Shown piece after piece: positions 5,609-11,932 of a DNA stretch of 13,012 nt; the first letter of the stretch is position 1, and every line of letters begins with the position of its first letter. The stretch comes from Collinsella sp. Lineage in GTDB: Bacteria; Actinomycetota; Coriobacteriia; Coriobacteriales; Coriobacteriaceae. Both the position numbers and the translations under genes were made by a program. The stretch is taken from positions 1 to 13,012 of the forward strand of contig JAGZWV010000046.1 of NCBI GenBank assembly GCA_018378775.1, read 5' to 3'. A model generated the notes under the pieces. That model was not told the DNA's origin. It was given only the letters and a program-made list of their open reading frames with translations, and did no database searches.

Positions 5609-8312
5609 CACGCGCGAGCTTGGCAGCACGCGGGGCGGGCGCATCCAGAACCGTCTCGACCACTTCACCACGGCATCTATAACCGACTCGCTCGCCATCT
5701 CGCGCAGCCTGGCAAGTCAGTATCTCAACGAGCTCGTGCGCGCTGGCCTCGTGGTGAAAGCAGGGGCACGACCGGTGTGCTACTTCCACCGCCGCTCCCT
5801 CGAACGCTTCTTCCAGTCTCGCATTGAGCGTAGCACCTACCCTTCGGTCGAGCAGCTCTTCGCCACGCTCGGAAACGGCGAGCGACTCGACTTCGACCGC
5901 GCAATCGGTCACGAGCTGAGCCTTGCGCCCTGCATCAGCCAGCTCTGCGCCGCGCTCAAGTACCCGCCAGCTGGCCTGCCCATCCTGCTCTGTGGCGCCT
6001 CGGGAACCGGCAAGGGTCTACTCGCCGAACTTGCCCTCGAATACGGCAAGAACGTCGGCGTCCTGCAGCAGGAAGCCAAGCTTGTGAGCATCGACTGCTC
6101 GCATTACGCAGACGATGCCCGCGCGCTCACTCACGACCTGTGCGCAGATGGCGGGCCTGCAGATCGGGCGAGCGGCGGCATCGTTTATCTCAAGGACGTC
6201 GACGCCCTCTCACCCGCTGCCCAGGACGCGCTCTTGGAGTGGGCCTTCGCACAGGCGGGCGCCATTGTGCCAGCCCCTGCTGTGCGCCTTATCTTTGCCA
6301 CCTCAAACGAGGCAGACAGTACCGAGTGCCGCAGCCTCACGCGTCGCATCCCCATGTCCGCCCAGGTGCCGTCTCTGCGCGAGCGCACCCAGGAGGAGCG
6401 TGAGGAACTGACTCTCCACTTCCTCAAGGAGGAGGGCCGACGCATAGGACGCGACATCCTCATAAGTCGCGGAGCCTTCCGAGCCCTCGCCGGCACCAAC
6501 TTCGAGGAGAACGTACGCGGCCTGCGCGACTGCATCACCAACTGTTGCGCCGAGGCCTATCTAGACACGAAGGGTGACAGCCTGGAGATTCGCACCTACC
6601 AGCTTCCCTCCGCAATCCTTGCCGGCTCCGCACTCGAGCGCAGCGAGAACGACATGCAGCTCATCGACACCACCCGGAGCATCCAAAGCCAGGCGGACGA
6701 CCGCGCACGGCATGTACTCGACGCCATGCTGGAGCCATACGAGAGCTATCGCGAAGGCACGCTTGATGGGGGCGCGTGCAGCGCTCAGCTGGTGGAGCGA
6801 GCCCGCGACCTCGAGGACTACCTGGCGTTCGGGCAAAACCCGGGCCGCTCGAAGTCCGACGCATACGAGCAGATCGCCGACAGCGTCGTCACTTCCGTGA
6901 ACGAACTCTACTCGATCGATTTGTCCCGAAAGAGCTCGCATCTAATCGCCCAGGGCATCTGCCTCCAGCTGTGGCCGCCCGCAAGCCTCTCGCGTTGGAA
7001 GAGCTCCCATGCAAGCGAGCTTTCCGGCATGCGCGGCGTCGTGGCCCAGCGCAACCGCTTTGCCGTTACTGTCTGCGCCTGCATCGCTGATGAACTCAAG
7101 GCCACGCTCGGCATCGCACTCGACGATCTCACGTGTCTGCTCGTCCTTGCGCATGCGGCACTCGCACTCGACCCGTCTAAGCGTCGTCGGAGCGTCGGTA
7201 TCGTCCTCAGTCATGGCTACTCGACCGCCACGAGCATCGCCGACGCCGCCAATCGGATTCTTGACACGAGGGTCTTCGAGGCCATCGACATGCCCTACGA
7301 CCAGAAGGTTACGGACGTCGCTGTTCCTCTTCAGCAAATCATCGACCGCTTCTCCTGCGCAGACGAGGTCGTCATCCTCGTGGACATGGGATCGCTCCAG
7401 GATATTTATAAGAGTCTGGAATCCACCTCCGGCATGACGCTCGGCATCATAAACAACGCCTCTACCGGCCTTGCGGTGGAGGTTGGCGCCGGACTTATCG
7501 CGGGTCGCTCCGTGCGAGAGGTTCTCGACGATGCTGCGGCAGCTTGCACCTGTAATTATCACATCGTGGCGCGCAACGCCCGACCGGACGCGATTGTCTT
7601 CTGCTCCGAAGGCGGACTTGACGCAGCTGCGCGGATCCGCGATCTCGTGGCGCAGAGCCTGCCTGGCGAGTCCCCCGCGCGGCTTGTCGCCGTTGACTGG
7701 CGGCAGCTCGCCAATAACGGATCTGAGGATGCCGCCTTCTCCCAGTACAACGTGCGCTCGGTCATCGGCACGGACAATCCGCACGCCGACGGAGTCCCGT
7801 TCATTTCGCTCGAGGAACTCATCGCCGGCGAAGGAACGGCCCAGATAGACCGCGCCTTCGCACGCTTGCTCGACGCTGACAGCTTGCGCACGTTCCACCA
7901 GAATCTCGTCAAGAACATGACCCTCAGGAACGTGGTCGAGTCCATCACAATCCTTAACCCCAACAAGCTCTTCGGCGAAATCGAGAGTGCCGCAGAGCGG
8001 CTCCAGCAGCTCACCGGAGACGTGATTGGCGCTCGTGTGAGCATGGGGCTCTACGTGCACCTGTGTTGTCTCGTGGAGCGCCTCGTGACCAGAAGCCCCA
8101 TCGAGAACTACGCAGACGAGCAGCGCTTCGCCAATGAACACAACGATTTCGTCGAGGCATTCCGCACGAGCTTCTCTGACATTTCCGCCCATTACCACGT
8201 GGAGGTCCCCGTCACGGAGATCGCCTACGCATACGACTACATCAATTCCCGGCATACCCCGCGCAGGCAGGCCACGCCGAACGATGGGCCCGCGGCTCAG
8301 CAGGACGAGTGA
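5559..8312 (+). CDS. LevR/MtlR-like PRD-containing transcriptional regulator with degenerate AAA+ domain
   Basis: This 917-residue PTS-controlled regulator presumably controls the neighbouring PTS-GH32 operon. Domain order: N-terminal winged HTH (about 5-85); AAA+ domain with Walker A GASGTGKG at 146-153; PRD1 (about 380-510); EIIA(Man)-like domain with His552 in VLSHGY; EIIB-like domain with Cys682 in VFCSEGG; PRD2 with His834 in LYVHLCCLVERL and His878/880 in SAHYHVEVP. These His/Cys residues are the expected phosphorylation sites. Between SHYA (from 181) and LKDVD (213) only about 30 residues remain: the GAFTGA sigma-54 contact loop is absent and the Walker B DE pair reads KD. The ATG at 5559 has AAAGGAGG nine bases upstream; longer in-frame starts from 5280 lie in the repeated non-coding region. 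A ghost copy is at 722-912. Confidence 0.9.
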   Translation: MNIPETQKDLLAYLDRITRELGSTRGGRIQNRLDHFTTASITDSLAISRSLASQYLNELVRAGLVVKAGARPVCYFHRRSLERFFQSRIERSTYPSVEQLFATLGNGERLDFDRAIGHELSLAPCISQLCAALKYPPAGLPILLCGASGTGKGLLAELALEYGKNVGVLQQEAKLVSIDCSHYADDARALTHDLCADGGPADRASGGIVYLKDVDALSPAAQDALLEWAFAQAGAIVPAPAVRLIFATSNEADSTECRSLTRRIPMSAQVPSLRERTQEEREELTLHFLKEEGRRIGRDILISRGAFRALAGTNFEENVRGLRDCITNCCAEAYLDTKGDSLEIRTYQLPSAILAGSALERSENDMQLIDTTRSIQSQADDRARHVLDAMLEPYESYREGTLDGGACSAQLVERARDLEDYLAFGQNPGRSKSDAYEQIADSVVTSVNELYSIDLSRKSSHLIAQGICLQLWPPASLSRWKSSHASELSGMRGVVAQRNRFAVTVCACIADELKATLGIALDDLTCLLVLAHAALALDPSKRRRSVGIVLSHGYSTATSIADAANRILDTRVFEAIDMPYDQKVTDVAVPLQQIIDRFSCADEVVILVDMGSLQDIYKSLESTSGMTLGIINNASTGLAVEVGAGLIAGRSVREVLDDAAAACTCNYHIVARNARPDAIVFCSEGGLDAAARIRDLVAQSLPGESPARLVAVDWRQLANNGSEDAAFSQYNVRSVIGTDNPHADGVPFISLEELIAGEGTAQIDRAFARLLDADSLRTFHQNLVKNMTLRNVVESITILNPNKLFGEIESAAERLQQLTGDVIGARVSMGLYVHLCCLVERLVTRSPIENYADEQRFANEHNDFVEAFRTSFSDISAHYHVEVPVTEIAYAYDYINSRHTPRRQATPNDGPAAQQDE

Positions 8313-8361
8313 CGCGCCTCGCAAGCAAAGGAAGGAAGCCAACATCACACGAGCATCATCG
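8157..8361. repeat. Right copy of regulator 3' end plus dead IIB start (direct repeat of 757-988)
   Basis: It covers the last 52 codons of the regulator and then bases 8321-8361, which reproduce the IIB ribosome binding site and start region with one change. Identity ends at AGCATCATCG, where the sequence switches from EIIB to a HAD phosphatase tail. The palindrome found at 911-944 is missing here. Confidence 0.9.
8349..8361 (+). pseudogene. Dead start of a second EIIB gene
   Basis: The purine-rich ribosome binding site AAAGGAAGGAAG and the first four codons of EIIB are present, but the start codon is ACG. After AGCATCATCG the EIIB sequence stops and unrelated coding sequence begins. It is evidence that a PTS operon once followed the intact regulator. 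Confidence 0.8.
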
Positions 8362-8499
8362 ATCGCTGCGTGCAAGGCGGCGGGCCTCACCGTGTTCGCC
8401 AAGCGCGAGGAGCGTTTTGGTTTTTCGCAAGCAAATGCGGACGAAATCAGCGACCAGATTTCCGATACGCTCAAACATGCAGGGCCCCTATGTGTTTAA
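8359..8499 (+). pseudogene. HAD-superfamily phosphatase, C-terminal remnant
   Basis: In frame with a TAA at 8497-8499 the sequence reads SIAACKAAGLTVFAKREERF, then GFSQANADEISDQISDTL. The pattern A-x-K-A-A-G-L-x-V-x-A-K-R-E-E-R-F-G-F is the C-terminal part of beta-phosphoglucomutase-like HAD hydrolases, just after the motif IV E-D-S. The catalytic N-terminal Asp and the whole cap domain are missing. It is joined directly to the dead EIIB start, so the junction arose by deletion or recombination. No start codon or ribosome site serves it. Family call is from the visible pattern. Confidence 0.5.
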
Positions 8500-8525
8500 C
8501 CTCATTTTTCCGTGTGCGGTAGAAT
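8496..8525 (+). promoter_or_regulatory. Probable promoter of the GntR regulator
   Basis: TTAACC at 8496-8501 (four of six to TTGACA) and TAGAAT at 8520-8525 (five of six to TATAAT) are separated by 18 bases. The transcript would begin near 8532, giving a leader of about 35 bases that contains the AAAGGGAG ribosome site. Confidence 0.5.
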
Positions 8526-8566
8526 GGAGTCGTTGAGATCGCGAACGCCTTAAAGGGAGAGTTTTT

Positions 8567-9301
8567 GTGGATGCGCATCTGGATGGGGGCTCTTCCGCCC
8601 CGCTGTATCAACAGGTGCTCGATTTGCTTAAGAGCGATATCGAACAGGGGACATATCCCGTTGACTCGCAGATTCCAACGGAACTTGAGCTTTCTAAGAT
8701 GTACGGCGTGGGAAGGGTCACGGTTCGCCGCGCAATAGAGGAGCTTGTGGGCGAGGGGTATCTCACCAAGCGGCAGGGGCGTGGTACGTTTGTGACCGCG
8801 ACAAAGATAATTCGCAAGGTGCATCAGAAGGACGATGTTCAGAGTTTTACCCAAGCATGCGCTGAAAACGGCATGAAGGCGGGCGCTCGCGTCGTTGCCC
8901 GCAAGACCGTTGCCGCCGATCGCGACCTCGCTTCTTTCTTTGGCTTGGATGAAGGCTCTGACCTCATCTTGGTCTCACGCGTGCGTACCGCAGACGGCGT
9001 GCCGGTCCTGTTCGAGAACAACTACTATCCTGTCGATGGATTCGAATTTCTCAAAGATATCGGTCTCTCCAATTGTTCGATATTCGAGGCCGTGGGGGAG
9101 CGTACGGGTAGGTATCCCTGCTCGTCCGATCCCTGCAGGCTGGAGATCGCCCGTGCGGGAATTGATGCCGCCCGCGAGCTCAAGGTCCCAGTAGGGGAGC
9201 CGCTGTTCTTCATGAACGCGGGCTTTCTCGATTCCAACGGAGAGCGCTTCTGCTATGGCAGACAGTACTACGTGGGTTCGCGCTACAGCTTCGATATCTA
9301 G
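8567..9301 (+). CDS. GntR-family transcriptional regulator, HutC/UTRA type
   Basis: This 244-residue DNA-binding protein has an N-terminal winged helix (about 8-75): PLYQQVLDLLKSDIEQGTYP, then IPTELELSKMYGVGRVTVRR, then LVGEGYLTKRQGRGTFV, which is near consensus for GntR. A C-terminal UTRA effector domain (about 88-240) includes LILVSRVRTADGVPVLFENN and ends in FCYGRQYYVGSRYSF. UTRA regulators usually repress and are released by a sugar-phosphate or amino-sugar ligand. It starts at GTG with AAAGGGAG upstream; no better ATG exists. It is separated by 197 bases from the permease operon, whose promoter carries two matching boxes, so it is the natural candidate repressor. By position it corresponds to FrlR of frl systems; the effector would be a phosphorylated Amadori compound, which is an inference. 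Confidence 0.9.
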   Translation: MDAHLDGGSSAPLYQQVLDLLKSDIEQGTYPVDSQIPTELELSKMYGVGRVTVRRAIEELVGEGYLTKRQGRGTFVTATKIIRKVHQKDDVQSFTQACAENGMKAGARVVARKTVAADRDLASFFGLDEGSDLILVSRVRTADGVPVLFENNYYPVDGFEFLKDIGLSNCSIFEAVGERTGRYPCSSDPCRLEIARAGIDAARELKVPVGEPLFFMNAGFLDSNGERFCYGRQYYVGSRYSFDI

Positions 9302-9373
9302 CGGCTCTGTCTCACACAGCGCTGTTCTCGTATTGCCGCGGCAGGTCCGTTTAGCGCGTAAAAGTTACCACTT

Positions 9374-9394
9374 ATAGAACAACCTAATATGTTT
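9374..9394. promoter_or_regulatory. Upstream operator box of the permease operon
   Basis: It reads ATAGAACAACCTAA, one variable base, then ATGTTT, and is identical to the box at 9424-9444 at 20 of 21 bases. Both contain AACA-N8-TGTT symmetry. This copy ends one base before the -35 hexamer. Likely bound by the upstream GntR/UTRA protein (inference from position). Confidence 0.6.
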
Positions 9395-9395
9395 C

Positions 9396-9424
9396 TTGAC
9401 CGACGCCTTCATGCAGGTTATACA
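9396..9424 (+). promoter_or_regulatory. Promoter of the YfcC-frlC-frlB operon
   Basis: TTGACC at 9396-9401 and TATACA at 9419-9424 are separated by 17 bases, the ideal sigma-70 spacing, with five of six and four of six consensus matches. The transcript would start near 9431, inside the downstream operator box, leaving a leader of about 68 bases before the permease ATG. Confidence 0.6.
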
Positions 9425-9444
9425 TAGAACAACCTAAGATGTTT
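9424..9444. promoter_or_regulatory. Downstream operator box of the permease operon
   Basis: It is the second copy of the 21-base box, starting exactly 50 bases (about five helical turns) after the first. It touches the -10 hexamer and covers the predicted transcript start. A protein bound here would block RNA polymerase. Confidence 0.6.
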
Positions 9445-9498
9445 GCCTATACGTGAAGGATTTTTGGCAAGCATCGTTGCTCTGGCAGGAGGTTAAGA

Positions 9499-10962
9499 AT
9501 GCCGGATGCCAAACAGGAGAAGCCCAAGCGCAGATTCCATCTCCAGCTTCCCCATGTGTACACCATCGCGTTCATGCTGATCGTGTTCTTCGCGGTGCTC
9601 ACATGGATCGTCCCATCGGGTCAGTTCGACCGCCAGACCATTCAGACGGCCGCGGGCGAGCGAGAAGTCGCCGTAGCCGGAACGTACCAAGAGGTCGACA
9701 AGGTCTACACCGATTCGGAGACGGGGGAGACCGTCGATCTGCGACAGGGCATCGATGCCGTCCTGCAGGCTCCCGCCAAGGGCATTCAGGCTGCGGCCGA
9801 TGTCGTCGCGTTCGTCCTGCTGATCGGCGGATCGTTCGCCATCGTCACCAAGACCAACGCCCTAAACGCCGGCATGAGCCGCGTGATCAAGAAGCTGAAG
9901 AACAAGGACATCTTGATCATCCCCATCTCCATGATCCTGCTCTCGATCTGCGGCACCACGTTCGGCATGTCCGAGGAGGCGCTGCCGTTCTACGCGATCT
10001 TCATCCCCATCATGCTGAGCATCGGGTATGACTCCATGACCGCGTTCATCATCTGCTTCCTCGGCCCCAACCTTGGTTACTGCGCATCCACTATTGATCC
10101 TTTCAACGTGCTGATCGCCCAGGGCGTTATCGGCATCGAGGGAAATCCCCAGCTTTGGCTCCGCGCCATCCTGTGGGTCATCTTCACCGCCGCGGGCATT
10201 TTCTGGGCCATGCGCTACGCGCGCCGCGTCAAGCTCGATCCCAAGTCCTCCATCACCTATGAGGACGATAAGCAGAAGCGCATCGAGTTCTCTGTCACCG
10301 ATGCCTCTATCGAAGAGGAGTTCACGCTTCGCCACAAGCTCGTCCTCATTGATTTCGCGGTCGGCATGGGCGTTATCGTGTGGGGCCTCGTTACCCAGGG
10401 CTGGTATATGGACGAGATCTCCATGGTGTTCCTGGCCATGGGCCTTCTTGCCGGCATACTCGGCGGCCTGGACGAGAAGACCATTGCGGAGGAGTTCGTC
10501 CGCGGAATCGCCGACTTCGCCTACGCAGCCTGCATCATCGGCATCGCCCGCGGCATCCTGGTCGTCGCAGAGGGCGGAATGATCATCGACTCTATTCTTA
10601 ACTGGCTCGTCGGACTCCTTGCGGGCGCTCCGTCCTTCATCTATACCACCTTCATGTACATCGTCCTCGGCCTGCTTTCGCTGCTGGTTCCTTCCAGCTC
10701 CGGCCTCGCTGCACTCACCATGCCCGTCATGGGCCCGCTGACCGAGCTTATGGGCCTCAATCCCGGGGCTGCCGTCACCGCTCTGCAGTTCGCGAACCAG
10801 ACCGTCAACACCATCAGCCCCGTTGCGGGCATGACCGTCGCGGGTCTTGCCGTGGCGAAGATCTCCTTCGGGCAATGGTGGAAGACCATCTGGAAGTTCT
10901 TTATCTTCATGGTTCTGTTCGGATTGGTCGCGACTGTGATCTCCGGCCTACTGCCGATGTAG
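9499..10962 (+). CDS. YfcC-family (DcuC/ion-transporter superfamily) permease
   Basis: This 487-residue inner-membrane transporter has about 12 hydrophobic segments. A basic N-terminus (KPKRRFHLQLPHVYT) leads to TM1 at about 20-38 and a polar outer loop (about 40-95), as in YfcC proteins. Family-like blocks follow: ICGTTFGMSEEALPFY, then LGPNLGYCASTIDPFNVLIA, and near the C-terminus LVPSSSGLAALTMPVMGPL and QFANQTVNTISPVAGMTV. These proteins are secondary carriers, several annotated for C4-dicarboxylates or amino acids, with few substrates proven. The ATG follows AGGAGG at 9487-9492. It is the first gene of the operon, 12 bases before the FrlC-like gene, and the only transporter seen there, so it probably imports the Amadori substrate handled by the next genes. 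Substrate is inferred from context. Confidence 0.88.
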   Translation: MPDAKQEKPKRRFHLQLPHVYTIAFMLIVFFAVLTWIVPSGQFDRQTIQTAAGEREVAVAGTYQEVDKVYTDSETGETVDLRQGIDAVLQAPAKGIQAAADVVAFVLLIGGSFAIVTKTNALNAGMSRVIKKLKNKDILIIPISMILLSICGTTFGMSEEALPFYAIFIPIMLSIGYDSMTAFIICFLGPNLGYCASTIDPFNVLIAQGVIGIEGNPQLWLRAILWVIFTAAGIFWAMRYARRVKLDPKSSITYEDDKQKRIEFSVTDASIEEEFTLRHKLVLIDFAVGMGVIVWGLVTQGWYMDEISMVFLAMGLLAGILGGLDEKTIAEEFVRGIADFAYAACIIGIARGILVVAEGGMIIDSILNWLVGLLAGAPSFIYTTFMYIVLGLLSLLVPSSSGLAALTMPVMGPLTELMGLNPGAAVTALQFANQTVNTISPVAGMTVAGLAVAKISFGQWWKTIWKFFIFMVLFGLVATVISGLLPM

Positions 10963-10974
10963 GAGGTGCCCAGC

Positions 10975-11832
10975 ATGGATTTAAGCGCTTCCACACCCCG
11001 TCTGCGTCGCGAGCAGGTCGCCGGCATGAACATTCACTACATCATGTGGTCGCTCGATTACTTCCTTGATGCTCAGCAGCGCCTTGGCTTCAAAACCATC
11101 GAGCTTTGGGCGGCCGAGCCGCACGTGACGCTGGACCACACGGGGTATTTCGAGGCCGACGAGCTTCGCCGCAAGATCGAGTCCCGCGGACTCTCCGTGA
11201 GCTCCCTGTGTCCGGAGAACGTGGTGTATCCGTGGCAGTACGCTGCCAGAAAGCCCCTCCACGCGCAGCGGAGCCTCGCTTACTTTAAGCACGGCATCGA
11301 GCTCGCCGAGGTGCTCGGCGCCCCGTATATGTCCATCAACTCCGGTTGGGGCGATTGGGACGAGGACCGCGAGGAGGCTTGGAAGCGCTCTGCCGAGCAC
11401 TTGGCGATTCTTGCGGACTATGCCGGCGAGCACGGCGTGACCCTCTGCATGGAGAGCCTGAGGCCGGAAGAGAGCAACTTGGTGGTTACACTCGCGGACG
11501 CCAGGCGCATGCTTGACCAAGTAGCCAGCCCGCACCTTACTCCAATGGTGGACACTACCGCTATGGGAGTCGCCGGCGAGAGCCTTGAAGAGTGGTTTGC
11601 TGAGTTTGGCGATGGTGCCATAAGGAACATGCGCTTCATTGATGGCGACCCATATGGCCATCTGGTTTGGGGCGATGGAAAGCACAGTATGGACGATTTC
11701 GTACGCGTCCTCAACGCGCATGGGTTCGAGGGCTATCTTGGTCAGGAGATCACCGATGGAAGGTATTTCGATGATCCCGCAGCAGCGGACCGGCACAACA
11801 TGGACGCCTTCGAGAGGTATTTTGTCGACTAG
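10975..11832 (+). CDS. frlC: Sugar isomerase/epimerase, FrlC-like (AP-endonuclease 2 TIM barrel)
   Basis: This 285-residue cytoplasmic TIM-barrel protein matches the fructoselysine 3-epimerase FrlC of E. coli in several blocks: FKTIELWAAEPH near the start, PEESNLVVTLADARRML, then ASPHLTPMVDTTAM, and GFEGYLGQEITDG near the end. FrlC interconverts psicoselysine and fructoselysine. Likely metal ligands are Glu160, Asp193 and Glu258. The family's HxH strand (LRHLHIVD in FrlC) reads IRNMRFID here, so the usual third ligand His is missing; His229 in YGHLVWGDGK may substitute. The ATG at 10975 is preferred over GTG at 10966 because TAGGAGGTG lies just before it. It sits 12 bases after the permease and 100 bases before FrlB. 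It could act on a different C3 epimer of an Amadori compound. Confidence 0.78.
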   Translation: MDLSASTPRLRREQVAGMNIHYIMWSLDYFLDAQQRLGFKTIELWAAEPHVTLDHTGYFEADELRRKIESRGLSVSSLCPENVVYPWQYAARKPLHAQRSLAYFKHGIELAEVLGAPYMSINSGWGDWDEDREEAWKRSAEHLAILADYAGEHGVTLCMESLRPEESNLVVTLADARRMLDQVASPHLTPMVDTTAMGVAGESLEEWFAEFGDGAIRNMRFIDGDPYGHLVWGDGKHSMDDFVRVLNAHGFEGYLGQEITDGRYFDDPAAADRHNMDAFERYFVD

Positions 11833-11895
11833 CGCGTAGCTCCCATTCGCGTGGGGAAGTCAACACGCTTGACGAGAAGACTCGCAGTAAACGTT

Positions 11896-11911
11896 GGCGG
11901 ATTCGTCCGCC
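11896..11911 (+). other. UUCG-loop hairpin between frlC-like and frlB-like genes
   Basis: GGCGGA (11896-11901), TTCG, TCCGCC (11906-11911) forms a perfect 6-bp stem closed by a UUCG tetraloop in the mRNA. It ends about 7 bases before the ribosome binding site of the next gene and has no T-tract. It is more likely an mRNA-stabilising or translation-tuning element than a terminator. Confidence 0.55.
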
Positions 11912-11932
11912 GTATCGAAAGGAAGAATAACA

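Noticed and set aside
515..8361. Transposon or integrative element as the source of the direct repeats
   Set aside because: No transposase, integrase, terminal inverted repeats, target-site duplication or tRNA gene is visible; the repeats are parts of the regulator locus itself, so duplication and deletion explain them better.
6942..8474. 510-residue minus-strand open frame opposite the regulator
   Set aside because: It is a reverse-strand shadow of the well-supported PRD regulator; no ribosome site or family motif is seen.
9464..9481. Second sigma-54-like match, TGGCA followed by TTGC, before the permease
   Set aside because: The GG to GC spacing is 11 rather than 10, and a good sigma-70 promoter with operators lies just upstream.
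10966..10974. GTG start for the FrlC-like gene, three codons upstream
   Set aside because: The GTG overlaps the AGGAGGTG ribosome binding site itself; the ATG at 10975 has proper spacing.
11894..11932. Earlier start for the FrlB-like gene
   Set aside because: It would run through the UUCG hairpin and has no ribosome site; the ATG at 11933 follows GAAAGGAAG.
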